This document shows positions 30,115-41,079 of a stretch of 64,000 bases of DNA, piece by piece. Below the pieces are notes generated by a model. The model made no database searches, was not told the origin of the DNA, and worked only from the letters and a program-made list of their open reading frames with translations. Made by a program: the position numbers and the translations under genes. Each line of letters opens with the position of its first letter. Within the stretch, counting starts at the first letter, position 1. Origin of the DNA: Sphingomonas faeni (GTDB taxonomy: Bacteria; Pseudomonadota; Alphaproteobacteria; Sphingomonadales; Sphingomonadaceae); NCBI RefSeq assembly GCF_030817315.1, contig NZ_JAUSZF010000001.1:64501-128500 (forward strand), in the 5' to 3' direction.

Positions 30115-32946
30115 TTACCGTAAAGTTGCGGTGTCGAGCTTAAGCGCGGCCTCGGGAATGACCTCGACGTTCGGATAGGCTTTGCGCAGTGGTTCGATGA
30201 ATTGCTTGGCGTCGCCGACCACGACGATGCTCGCCGCCTTCGGATCGAGCAGCGCGACCGCCGCCGCCTGCACCGCCGCCGGATCGACCGCACCAACCGC
30301 GCCGGTGTAGCGCTGCAGCTCGCCCAGCGGCACGCCGTTCTGGACATACGCGCCGAGGATGCCGGCAACCCCCGACGTCGTCTCGATCCCGCGCCCGAAA
30401 TTACCGACCAGCACGGCCTTGCGCGTGTCGAGTTCGGCGGCGGGCACGGGCGCCGCCCCCAGCCGCGCCATCTCCGCTGCGATCAGCGTCACGACCTCCG
30501 CTGCGGTCGGGTTCTTGGTCTGCGTCCGCGCCGCGACCGTGCCCTGCGTCTTCCCCGCATCGAGTCCGCTACCCGCGCCGTACGCAAGCCCGCGCTTGAT
30601 CCGGATTTCCTGGTTCAGCCGCGACGAGAAACCGCCGCCGAGCACGGTATTGCCGACGGCCAGCGGGTAATAGCGCGCATCGTTCCGCGCGATCGCGGGC
30701 CGCGCGACGACCACGCCCGCCTGACCCGCCTCCGGCATGTCGACGACGATCACGCGAGGCTTGGGATACACGACCTCGGGCGTCTTCGCCGGCGTCGGGC
30801 CAGCCGATTGCCAGCGTCCGAACTGCGCCTCCGCCAACGCCTTCGCCCGCGCGGCGGTGACGTCGCCGACCATGATCAGCGTTGCCTGGCCTGGCTGGAA
30901 ACTCCGTGCATACGCCGCGGCGATGTCCGGCCGGGTGATGGCCTTCAACGACAAGGGCGTCCCCCCGATCGGTGCACCATAAGGCGATCCGCCGAGCACC
31001 GCACGGTCCGCGACGAGCCCGGCGACCTGCGCAGGGTTCTTGAGCGCCAGCGTAACCGCATCGATCTGCTGCGTCCGCGCCCGCTCGATCTCCTCGGGGG
31101 CGAAGGTCGGGTTCACCGCAAGGTCCGCCAGGATCGCCATTGCGGGCGCGAGTTGGTCCGACTTTACCGTTACGTCGACCGACGCGCCATCGCTGCCCGC
31201 CGCGCTGCCGATCGCGCCGCCGAGCCCCTCGATCGCCCGCGCGATCTCCGTTGCCGAGCGCGTCCTGGTTCCCTTGGTTAGCAGTTCTGCGGCCAAGCTG
31301 CTCACGCCGGCGCGGTTCGCCGGATCGGTCGCCGCACCGCCGGCGGTCACCAGATAGGCGGTGACGATCGGCAGGTCGTGCCGCTCCACCGTGACCAGCT
31401 GCATGCCGTTGGCGAGACGAACCTCGACCGGCTGCGGGATCGTCGGCGATACCGGTGCGCTCGGTGCCGGCGGCTGCACGCGCTGGCCGTCCGGCGCAGG
31501 CGTCACGATCTCGATATCCGCAGGCGCCTTCAGGTCGGCAACCTGGACGGTCGGCGCCACCGCGATCGTATCGGCAACGCCGGTCGCGGGCTTGTCGGCG
31601 ATCGGCATGTACCGGATCGTCGCCGACTGGTTCTCGCCCAGATATTTCCGCGCTACCCGCTGGATATCCGCCGCAGTCACCCGCGCGATCGCCGCGAGCT
31701 GCTTGTCCGCCGCCTGCGGATCGCCGTCGATCAACACCGCGGCAGCCAGCGTGCTCGCCTTGCCCTCGGCGGTCTCGCGCGACTGGATCGACTGGGTAAG
31801 GATCTCGTTTTTCGCCTCGGCCAGTTCGGCGGCCGTCACCGGCGCATCGCGGAACCGCGCGATCTCGCGCTTCAATGCGGCCTCGCCCGCCTCGGCCGTC
31901 TTGCCGCCCGCCATGATCGCATAGACCACTAGATTGCCAGTCGACTGCTTGGTATCGAGGAAGGCCTCGGCCGATTGCGCGAGCTGATCGCGGTACACGA
32001 CGTTCTCGTACAGCCGCGAGCTCTCACCCGTCGCCAGCACGGCGTTCAATACGGTCAGCGCCGCGCTATCCGCATCGCGGTCGGCAGGCACGTGATAGCT
32101 GACCAGCACCGCAGGCAATGGCGTGTTCGGCTCGTACACGGTGCGCGCCACCGCCTTGGTCCGTGCCGGCTCCGCCACCGTAACGCGCGGGATCGCCGCC
32201 GCGGGCTTCTTGATCCTGGCGAAATACTGATCGACCCAGCCGTTCAACTGCGCGGGATCGAAATTGCCCGACACCACCAGGATGGCATTGTCCGGCCGAT
32301 AATAGGTCGCGTGAAACGCACGAACGTCGTCGATCCCGGCCGCCTCGAGATTCTCCAGGTTGCCGATCGTCCCGCGCGCATAAGGGTGCGCCGCATAGGC
32401 GAGCGCCGGATAATACAGCGAGAACAGCTTGCCGTACGGCCTTGCGAGCGTGCTCTGGCGGAGTTCCTCCTTCACCACGTCGCGCTCGGACCCGAAGCTC
32501 TTGGGCTCGACGACGAGGCTCGCCATCCGGTCGGCCTCCGCGAACAGCAGCCGCTGGAGGTGGTTGGCGGGGATCACCTCGTAATAATTGGTGTAGTCGT
32601 CGTTGGTCGACGCGTTGTTGTAGCCGCCGACATCCTCGGTCAGCCGGTCCATCTGCTCCGACACGAGGTTGCGCGTCGACTTGAACATGAGATGTTCGAA
32701 CATGTGCGCGAACCCGGACTTGCCCTTCGGGTCGTCCTTGGAGCCGACGTCGTACCAGACCTGCACCGACACGTTCGGCGTGCCGGTATCGCGGATCGCG
32801 TAGACGCGCAGGCCATTGGGCAGCGTACGCTCGGTATAGGCGATCGGCTTGACCGATACCTGCGTCGGGCCCGGTGCGGTTTGCGCCACCACCGCTACGG
32901 GAAGACATGCTGCGGTCAGCAGCAACGCGGAGCGGAGGAGGCGCAT
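30115..32946 (-). CDS. M16 family metallopeptidase, two-lobed, secreted
   Basis: 943 aa. Signal peptide MRLLRSALLLTAACLPVAVVAQ with cleavage near QTA, so periplasmic. The first lobe has the inverted zinc motif HMFEH (HxxEH) in SGFAHMFEHLMFK and the downstream Glu in the EADRM region; the second lobe (from about residue 480) lacks HxxEH (VSSLAAELLTKG), as usual for the inactive partner half. Related to pitrilysin/PqqL-type peptidases. Start 32946; the longer frame upstream overlaps the small membrane protein and tgt in a different frame. Confidence 0.92.
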   Translation of the reverse strand: MRLLRSALLLTAACLPVAVVAQTAPGPTQVSVKPIAYTERTLPNGLRVYAIRDTGTPNVSVQVWYDVGSKDDPKGKSGFAHMFEHLMFKSTRNLVSEQMDRLTEDVGGYNNASTNDDYTNYYEVIPANHLQRLLFAEADRMASLVVEPKSFGSERDVVKEELRQSTLARPYGKLFSLYYPALAYAAHPYARGTIGNLENLEAAGIDDVRAFHATYYRPDNAILVVSGNFDPAQLNGWVDQYFARIKKPAAAIPRVTVAEPARTKAVARTVYEPNTPLPAVLVSYHVPADRDADSAALTVLNAVLATGESSRLYENVVYRDQLAQSAEAFLDTKQSTGNLVVYAIMAGGKTAEAGEAALKREIARFRDAPVTAAELAEAKNEILTQSIQSRETAEGKASTLAAAVLIDGDPQAADKQLAAIARVTAADIQRVARKYLGENQSATIRYMPIADKPATGVADTIAVAPTVQVADLKAPADIEIVTPAPDGQRVQPPAPSAPVSPTIPQPVEVRLANGMQLVTVERHDLPIVTAYLVTAGGAATDPANRAGVSSLAAELLTKGTRTRSATEIARAIEGLGGAIGSAAGSDGASVDVTVKSDQLAPAMAILADLAVNPTFAPEEIERARTQQIDAVTLALKNPAQVAGLVADRAVLGGSPYGAPIGGTPLSLKAITRPDIAAAYARSFQPGQATLIMVGDVTAARAKALAEAQFGRWQSAGPTPAKTPEVVYPKPRVIVVDMPEAGQAGVVVARPAIARNDARYYPLAVGNTVLGGGFSSRLNQEIRIKRGLAYGAGSGLDAGKTQGTVAARTQTKNPTAAEVVTLIAAEMARLGAAPVPAAELDTRKAVLVGNFGRGIETTSGVAGILGAYVQNGVPLGELQRYTGAVGAVDPAAVQAAAVALLDPKAASIVVVGDAKQFIEPLRKAYPNVEVIPEAALKLDTATLR

Positions 32947-32954
32947 TGAGATCC

Positions 32955-34765
<1,811 letters not shown>

Positions 34766-34769
<4 letters not shown>

Positions 34770-35791
34770 GGCAGCAGAAGCGAGGCGTCGCCATAGCTGT
34801 AGAAGCGATACTTTTGAGCGATCGCATGCGCATACGCCGCCTGCATCCGCTCGCGCCCTATCAGCGCCGAGACCAGCATGAACAACGTCGAGCGCGGCAG
34901 GTGGAAGTTGGTCATCAGTCCGTCGATGCCGCGAAAGCGATATCCCGGCGTGATGAAGATGGCGGTGTCGCCGTCGAACGGGCGGATCACGTCGTCCTCG
35001 CCGGTCGCGCTCTCGATCAGCCGCAGAGACGTCGTCCCGACCGCGATCACACGACCACCGTTCGCGCGGACCGCGTTGAGCCGATCGGCGGTGGCGGCAT
35101 CGATCCGACCCCATTCCGCGTGCATCTTGTGCTCGGTCGTGTCGGTCGCCTTCACGGGAAGGAACGTCCCCGCGCCGACATGCAGCGTCAGCGTGGCATG
35201 CCCGATGCCCGCCGCATCGAGCGCCGCCATCAGCTTCGGCGTAAAGTGCAGCGCCGCCGTAGGAGCCGCCACCGCACCCGGCTCGGACGCGAACATCGTC
35301 TGGTAATCGTCTGCATCGCGTTCGTCGGTCGGGCGCTTACCAGCGATATACGGGGGCAGGGGCATGTGCCCCGCGCGTTCTAGCAGCAGTTCGACCGGCT
35401 CGTCGCCCGCGAATACCAGCGCGTAGCTGCCGTCATCCTCGCGATCGACCGCCGCCGCGCTGACTCCGTTGCCGAAGTCGATCACATCGCCGTCGCGCAG
35501 CCGCCGCGCGTTGCGGATGAACGCCCGCCACCGCCGCGGCCCCTCGCGCTTGTGCAACGTCGCGCCGATCTTGGCATCGCCGCGCCGTCCATCGAGCTGC
35601 GCCGGGATCACCCGCGTATCGTTGAACACGAGCATGTCGCCACGCCGCAGGAGCGAAGGCAGGTCCGACACGCCCGCATCCGTGGTGCGATCACCTTCGA
35701 GCACCAGCATCCGCGCAGCATCGCGCGGCGCCGCAGGGCGGAGCGCGATGTTGTCGGTCGGCAGGTCGAAGTCGAAAAGGTCGACGTTCAA
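34766..35791 (-). CDS. queA: S-adenosylmethionine:tRNA ribosyltransferase-isomerase
   Basis: 341 aa. Converts preQ1-tRNA to epoxyqueuosine-tRNA using the ribosyl of SAM. Family landmarks: [19 protein letters not shown] at the N-terminus, [12 protein letters not shown] in the middle, HAEWG after it, and [18 protein letters not shown] near the end. Starts seven bases after the cyclophilin stop and overlaps the EF-hand gene. Confidence 0.97.
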
Positions 35792-35798
35792 CGCGAGA

Positions 35799-36524
35799 TC
35801 ACTTCTTTGCAGGAGCCTTCTTTACCGGCGCCTTGCGAGCAGCCGGCGCGAGCTTTGGCTTGGCCGCGTTCGAGCCCGTAGCCGTACCAGGCAACGTCAC
35901 CGGTGCACCGAGTGCAGGGGCCGGAGGACCAGCGATATACGCCGGAGGATTGTCTGCGGCGATATACGCATGGACGATCCGCGACGGGTTCGCCGGCGGC
36001 TCGCCGCGCTCGATCGCATCCACGTACTGCATCCCGTCGATCACGCGACCGAATACGGTATATTTCTTGTCGAGGCTGAGCCGCGGCTGGAAGACGATGA
36101 AGAACTGGCTGTTCGCGCTGTCTTCCTTGTCCGACCGGGCAGCCGACACCGCGCCGCGGACGTGCGGCAGGTAATTGAACTCGGCCTTCACGTCGGGGAG
36201 CGTCGAGCCGCCGGTGCCGTCGCCCTTGGGATCGCCGCCCTGCGCCATGAAGCCATCGATCACGCGGTGGAATGCCAAGCCGTCATAGAAATGCTGGCGG
36301 GTCAGCGTCTTGATCCGCTCGACCATCAACGGCGCGACGTCGGGACGCAGCCAGATCGTCACGCGCCCACCGGTCGACAGGTCTAGCAGCAGCAGGTTCT
36401 GCGTATCCGTGGTCAAGGGCGGGGTCGCGCGAACGGCAGGTGCCGCGGCCTCATTCTTCTGCGCACTCGCCGGCACCGTGACAAGGCACCCGAGCAACGC
36501 GAACATTCCGACGAAAAAGCGCAT
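35799..36524 (-). CDS. Periplasmic peptidyl-prolyl cis-trans isomerase (cyclophilin)
   Basis: 241 aa. Signal peptide [22 protein letters not shown], so exported. Cyclophilin core: [20 protein letters not shown] with the catalytic Arg, then [13 protein letters not shown] and [11 protein letters not shown] Lys/Pro/Ala-rich tail ([20 protein letters not shown]) extends the domain. ATG 36524 is chosen because the signal peptide begins there; the frame above runs into a repeat. Confidence 0.93.
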   Translation of the reverse strand: MRFFVGMFALLGCLVTVPASAQKNEAAAPAVRATPPLTTDTQNLLLLDLSTGGRVTIWLRPDVAPLMVERIKTLTRQHFYDGLAFHRVIDGFMAQGGDPKGDGTGGSTLPDVKAEFNYLPHVRGAVSAARSDKEDSANSQFFIVFQPRLSLDKKYTVFGRVIDGMQYVDAIERGEPPANPSRIVHAYIAADNPPAYIAGPPAPALGAPVTLPGTATGSNAAKPKLAPAARKAPVKKAPAKK

Positions 36525-36630
36525 CAAATTCCCACTCGCAATACGCCCGGCGCAACCAGGCTGCCGCCACTTAGAGCAAATCCCCGCTTGCGCCAATCTG
36601 AACGTGAGGGGACGATGAGCTACTACTGCT

Positions 36631-36737
36631 CCCCTCCCTGAAAGGGAGGGGCCGGGGGTGGGTAGGCCAGCTTGAGCCATAAACCGTGCCGCACGCAGAA
36701 CCCAACCCACCCCCCCCCTCCCTTCCAGAGAGGGGGG
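36631..36737. repeat. Paired-hairpin palindrome, family D
   Basis: CCCCTCCCTGAAAGGGAGGG arm with GCCGGGGGTGGGT and inverted copy, between coaD and the cyclophilin gene. Confidence 0.85.
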
Positions 36738-36744
36738 AAGGAGA

Positions 36745-37251
36745 TCAGCTCCCCTTGCGCCCGATCTTCTCGACCCGCGCGACGACCTCTTCGCGCACCG
36801 CTTCCGGCACGAATTTGGCGATATCACCGCCGTACAGCGCGATCTCCTTGACCAGCCGGCTCGCGATCGGCTGCAACGCGACGTCGGCCATCAGGAACAC
36901 CGTCTCGACGCGCGGATTGATCTGCTGGTTCATCCCCGCCATCTGATACTCGTATTCGAAATCGGCGACCGCACGCAGCCCGCGGACGATCACCTTCGCG
37001 CCCTGCCGCTCGGCAAAGTCCATCAGCAGCGAATCGAACGCGACCACGTCGATGTCGCCATCGACGTCCGCTACCTCGCGGCGCACCGTCGCCATCCGCT
37101 CTTCGATCGTGAACATCGGCGACTTGGACGGGTTGGTCGTCACCCCGATCACCAGCCGGTCGACCAGCTTCGCGCCGCGCCGGATGATGTCCATATGACC
37201 CAGGGTGACGGGATCGAAGGTCCCCGGGTAAACGCCAATCCGTGCGGTCAT
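36745..37251 (-). CDS. coaD: Phosphopantetheine adenylyltransferase
   Basis: 168 aa. Fourth step of coenzyme A synthesis (4'-phosphopantetheine plus ATP to dephospho-CoA). Nucleotidyltransferase motif YPGTFDPVTLGHMDII with the T/HxGH signature, GLRAVADFEYEYQMAGMN, and the SSR segment (ASRLVKEIALYGGD). Ends beside a palindrome; preceded by the polyprenyl synthase gene. Confidence 0.97.
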   Translation of the reverse strand: MTARIGVYPGTFDPVTLGHMDIIRRGAKLVDRLVIGVTTNPSKSPMFTIEERMATVRREVADVDGDIDVVAFDSLLMDFAERQGAKVIVRGLRAVADFEYEYQMAGMNQQINPRVETVFLMADVALQPIASRLVKEIALYGGDIAKFVPEAVREEVVARVEKIGRKGS

Positions 37252-37260
37252 GCTGATCTC

Positions 37261-38154
37261 CTAGCGGTCGCGTTCGAGCACGAAGCGGGCGATATCCCGC
37301 AGCAGATCGGCTTCCTTGCCGTAGCTATGCAAATGCGCGATCGCCTGGTCGACCAGCATCCGCGCCTGTTCGCGCGCACGCTCGGGCCCGAGCAGCGACA
37401 GGAACGTTTCCTTGCCCGCAACCTCGTCCTTGCGCAGCGACTTACCGACCACCGCCTCGTCGCCCTCGGCATCGAGCAAATCGTCGGCGATCTGGAACGC
37501 GAGCCCCAGGTCATGCGCATAGCCACGCAGCCCTACGCGACCTTCCGGCGGCAACCGCCCCAGAATCGCGCCAGCCTCGACCGAAGCCGAAATCAACGCA
37601 CCCGTCTTCATCTGCTGCAACCGCGTAACGGTGTTGAGGTCGAACCGCGTCGCCTCAGCCTCGATATCCATTTTCTGCCCACCGGCCATGCCGTTAGGGC
37701 CAGCAGCCCGCGCCAGGTCCATGACCAGTTCGATCCGCACGAACGGGTCGGCATGCGTCGCCGGATCAGCCAAAATCTCGAACGCCAGCGCATGCAGGCA
37801 ATCGCCCGCCAGGATCGCAGTCGCCTCGTCAAAGACCTTGTGCACGGTCGGCTTGCCGCGGCGCATGTCGTCATTGTCCATCGACGGCAGGTCGTCATGG
37901 ATCAGCGAATAGACATGGATCGCCTCCAACGCTGTCGCCGCCCGTGCCGAGCATTCCCGCGCGACGTCGAACAGGTTGGCGGTGGCGAACACCAGCAACG
38001 GCCGCAGCCGCTTGCCCCCGCCGATCGCCGCATGCCGCATCGCCCGGTAAAGGTCGCCACGCGGATCGTCGGGGATCGCCAGCAGCTGGTCGAACTGCCG
38101 GTCGATCTCGACCGAGACCTCGGCGAGTGCTGTCTCGAGCGTGACGGAACTCAC
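37261..38154 (-). CDS. ispA: Polyprenyl synthetase (farnesyl diphosphate synthase)
   Basis: 297 aa from GTG 38154, four bases after the xseB stop. First Asp-rich motif HDDLPSMDNDDMRRGKPT and second FQIADDLLDAEGD are intact, as is GGGKRLRPLL. Condenses IPP with DMAPP/GPP to make farnesyl diphosphate, the precursor of quinones, undecaprenol and carotenoids. The xseB-ispA order is the common alphaproteobacterial and gamma arrangement, which supports ispA over octaprenyl synthase. Confidence 0.92.
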   Translation of the reverse strand: MSSVTLETALAEVSVEIDRQFDQLLAIPDDPRGDLYRAMRHAAIGGGKRLRPLLVFATANLFDVARECSARAATALEAIHVYSLIHDDLPSMDNDDMRRGKPTVHKVFDEATAILAGDCLHALAFEILADPATHADPFVRIELVMDLARAAGPNGMAGGQKMDIEAEATRFDLNTVTRLQQMKTGALISASVEAGAILGRLPPEGRVGLRGYAHDLGLAFQIADDLLDAEGDEAVVGKSLRKDEVAGKETFLSLLGPERAREQARMLVDQAIAHLHSYGKEADLLRDIARFVLERDR

Positions 38155-38158
38155 CGCG

Positions 38159-38398
38159 TCAGCCCGCCGCAAACGGGCGGACGCCGGCAGGCTTGCCGTC
38201 GCCATCGAGCCGGATGGCCTCGATCCGCGCCTGCGCCGCATCGAGCCGGTCGGCGCAGCGCTGGCGCAGCTTGTTGCCGCGCTCGTACAGCTCGATCGCC
38301 TGCTGGAGCGGCGTATCGCCACTTTCCAACTTCCCGACGATAAGCTCGAGTTCCTTCAGTGCATCCTCGAACGCGAGGTCTTCGATCGGCGTGTCCAT
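38159..38398 (-). CDS. xseB: Exodeoxyribonuclease VII small subunit
   Basis: 79 aa. AFEDALKELELIVGKLESGD followed by LQQAIELYERGNKLRQRC is the XseB family signature; three-helix coiled subunit that binds XseA. Located directly before ispA. XseA is not in this window. Confidence 0.94.
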   Translation of the reverse strand: MDTPIEDLAFEDALKELELIVGKLESGDTPLQQAIELYERGNKLRQRCADRLDAAQARIEAIRLDGDGKPAGVRPFAAG

Positions 38399-38463
38399 GC
38401 CCGCCGCTATGGCGCAGGCACGCGACAGGGGTCAAGGATGTGCGCTGAGGATCGTAGTCCGTT

Positions 38464-38661
38464 TCAGCGAAGCCGGTTCACCGTCCAGGTATAGAGCACC
38501 GACACACCGACCAGCCCGAAATCCACCGCAGCCTGCATCCTGTGTGGTGCCGGATCGCTCGCCTCATGCGTGATCAGCCGGAAGTCTGCCGTCGGATGGC
38601 GCGCGGCGAGCGCAACCAGCGCGAGCCCCGCAACCGCCAGCACAACTCTACGATCGCGCAT
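38464..38661 (-). CDS. Small membrane protein (65 aa)
   Basis: 65 aa from ATG 38661, which has AGGAGA at good spacing. Two hydrophobic segments: VVLAVAGLALVALAA after a basic start (MRDRR) and AAVDFGLVGVSVLYTWTV before the end. Unknown family. Confidence 0.5.
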   Translation of the reverse strand: MRDRRVVLAVAGLALVALAARHPTADFRLITHEASDPAPHRMQAAVDFGLVGVSVLYTWTVNRLR

Positions 38662-38731
38662 CGTCCATCTCCTGCAAGCTTCCATCATGCCGCAGTCGCC
38701 CGCGTATCGCAAGCCGACCGGCCCGCCGACC

Positions 38732-40417
38732 TCAAGCCGCGATCGGCAGCATCCCGGCATCGCGCGACCGATCGCGTCCGGCGCCCTTCGCCGCGAACAA
38801 CGCCCGGTCGGCGCTGCGATACAGCGCCTTCCAGTCCGCCTCGCGTAACAATGGCCCGGTACAACTGCCGATGCTCGCGGTTATCGCCATGTCGAACGGC
38901 ATCCGCTGGCTCCGCAACCGTTCGAGGATCGTCTCGGCCAGGACCGGCGTCGCCGCATCCACCAGGATCGCAAACTCCTCGCCACCGATCCGTGCCACCA
39001 GCGCATCGAGCGGGACCGCATTGCGCAGGACCCGCGCGACGACCCTCAGCACCTCGTCGCCGCCGTCATGTCCGATCGTCTCGTTGACGTGCTTGAAATG
39101 ATCGACGTCCGCGATCAGCAGCATCTGGTCGCCCGGCCGTCCGATCGCCCGGTCCAGGAACGCGCGGCGATTGAGCAGCCCGGTCAGCGGCTCGGTATCC
39201 GCGAGCAACCGCGCGGCGATCTCCTGTTCGCGCGCCTCGTCGCGCTCGACGCTCAGCAAACGGATCCGGTACGCGATCGCGAGACTGGAGAGCAGCGCCT
39301 CCAGCATCATCGAGATCATCGTCGAATTGTCGATCCAGAAGCTCCAGGCCAGCAGGCCAAGCGCACCGGCGATCCGCAGGCCCGCGAACACGATCGGGAC
39401 GCCCCATGCCAGCGCGAACATCCACAGGTAATTGCTGCGGACCCGCCAGGCTCGATACAGGATCGGCGGCACCATCGCGATCAACGGAAGATAGCTGAGC
39501 GTCAGCAGGCGATCGAGCCAATAGATTTGCCACGGCGCCAGTATCATGAAGGCAACGCTGGTCGTCGCAAGCGTGGCAAGCGCCACGTTGCTTGCGCGGC
39601 GCGTCCACCCCTCGAACACGCCGCGCTCGAAGAACGCGCGCGCGAAGATCATCACCATGCTCGCAGAGACGGCGAGCAAGAAGACGTTGACGCGCAGGCG
39701 TATATTGTTGTCGAGCCACGGGAACAGTTGGCCAAGCGCCGCCGAAGACGAGAACGCATAGCCGAGCAGGCACAGCACGAGCAGGCAATAGACCGGCTGG
39801 AACGACTGCCGCAGCGCACCCCACAACGCCAGATTGTAGACGATCAGAGCGATCGCCATCCCGGCAAAGCTTGCATAGAGCGCCGACAGCCATTTCTCGC
39901 TTTCCGCAGCCTCCAGCGGTGTCGCGAGCGACGCCCCGAGCACGACGCCGCGCAGGTTGGCCGCCCCCTCGACATGCCAGAGCAATCTTACCGGACGCGC
40001 GGCGTGCGGCGGCAGCGTCAACGACAAGGACGCGCCGATCCTCAGATGACGGCCCGCGGTACGACTGGTGAAGCCGGTGCGGCGAATCGCACCGTCCGCA
40101 TACAGCACGTACAACGTCACGCGATACTGCCAGACGCTGGCAGTCCTCGCATGCAGTTCGGGAGCGCCTGTCAGGTCCGTCGGCAAGATCTGCGACAGTA
40201 CCCAGTAATCTCCGGATCCGAAATGCCACTGTGGTGTCGCGCAGTCGAACCGCGACGGGGTCCTGAACAGCGCGGGAGCGGTAAGGCCGGGGGTCGACGG
40301 CGTGATGCACACGGCCAGCGGCCGACCGGTCATGGCTTCGGCGGGCGCCTCCCAGAACATCGTCAGCGTCATCGCAATAATGCCGATGAGCCAAATGATA
40401 CGAAACCCGAACCTCAT
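38732..40417 (-). CDS. 7TM-DISM diguanylate cyclase (GGDEF)
   Basis: About 561 aa. Signal-like N-terminal helix, an extracytoplasmic beta-rich domain (about 50-170, 7TMR-DISMED2 type), seven transmembrane helices (about 175-380), and a C-terminal GGDEF domain with ADVDHFKHVNETIGHDGGDEV and an intact active site RIGGEEF. No RxxD inhibitory site precedes it, so product inhibition is probably absent. Makes cyclic di-GMP in response to an unknown external signal. ATG 40483 is an alternative start; 40417 begins the signal helix (MRFGFRIIW). Confidence 0.88.
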   Translation of the reverse strand: MRFGFRIIWLIGIIAMTLTMFWEAPAEAMTGRPLAVCITPSTPGLTAPALFRTPSRFDCATPQWHFGSGDYWVLSQILPTDLTGAPELHARTASVWQYRVTLYVLYADGAIRRTGFTSRTAGRHLRIGASLSLTLPPHAARPVRLLWHVEGAANLRGVVLGASLATPLEAAESEKWLSALYASFAGMAIALIVYNLALWGALRQSFQPVYCLLVLCLLGYAFSSSAALGQLFPWLDNNIRLRVNVFLLAVSASMVMIFARAFFERGVFEGWTRRASNVALATLATTSVAFMILAPWQIYWLDRLLTLSYLPLIAMVPPILYRAWRVRSNYLWMFALAWGVPIVFAGLRIAGALGLLAWSFWIDNSTMISMMLEALLSSLAIAYRIRLLSVERDEAREQEIAARLLADTEPLTGLLNRRAFLDRAIGRPGDQMLLIADVDHFKHVNETIGHDGGDEVLRVVARVLRNAVPLDALVARIGGEEFAILVDAATPVLAETILERLRSQRMPFDMAITASIGSCTGPLLREADWKALYRSADRALFAAKGAGRDRSRDAGMLPIAA

Positions 40418-40483
40418 GCAGAACACCGTTAAGACCCCTTCACCAATTAAAGGTAAAGACTGAGCCCGTCGCGCGGCGTTCAT

Positions 40484-41040
40484 TGCAATTCAGTTCAAAT
40501 CGGCTCGATCTACGCGTTTCATCGACCCGTAAACTACGGAACTATGGAGCAAATGACGATCAGCTGGTCACGATTAAATTGATGGCGGACGATCAGGGTA
40601 TAATCGAAATGGGTGTATGCCTGTGCTATCTTTGGCCCTCCGTCGCCGTCCGTGCAGGGCCGCCACTGTCGCGATCACGCGCGCAGGACAGTCTACGACG
40701 ACCGATCGCCAAGCTCGCATGGGACTTCACCTTCCCAACCGACAAGGCCTAAAGTACAAGGATCGTGCGGCGCCCAAGGCTTCACCTCTATGGGGAAGGG
40801 GGCCGGATGCGCCTCCTCCTTTTTACCGGTCGCTGAGGCTCCGGCGACCCAACCCGCGCGATCCTCCCCCATCCCGTTCGTGCCGAGTAGAGGTCGAGCG
40901 CAGTCGAGGCCTCGTATCGAGGTACAAGGCAAAGGCAGGCCAGCCCTTCTATACGGCGCCGCAACATGGTCGACGTATACTCGGCACGAACGGCAGCGGG
41001 CCAGTGGGCCCACACCGCCATCGAAGGTGCCACATGCAAA
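40484..41040. other. Non-coding gap with an inverted repeat
   Basis: About 560 bases between the diguanylate cyclase start and the clpA terminator. The first 160 bases are AT-rich and probably hold the cyclase promoter. The rest contains a diverged family G inverted repeat at 40874-40993. Several open frames on both strands have no starts or similarity that convince. Confidence 0.5.
40874..40993. repeat. Inverted repeat, family G (diverged)
   Basis: CCGTTCGTGCCGAG at 40874-40887 and CTCGGCACGAACGG at 40980-40993, with a long loop. Related to 7894-7980. Confidence 0.65.
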
Positions 41041-41071
41041 AGACCCGGCCTGGACCATCCCGGCCGGGTCT
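41041..41071 (-). terminator. Rho-independent terminator of clpA
   Basis: AGACCCGGCC at 41041-41050 pairs with GGCCGGGTCT at 41062-41071. On the minus strand the stem is followed by TTTTGC, nine bases after the clpA stop. Confidence 0.8.
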
Positions 41072-41079
41072 AAGGTCGC

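Noticed and set aside
30202..32949. Plus-strand frames opposite the M16 peptidase gene
   Set aside because: Arg/Pro-rich shadow translations without family motifs or ribosome-binding sites.
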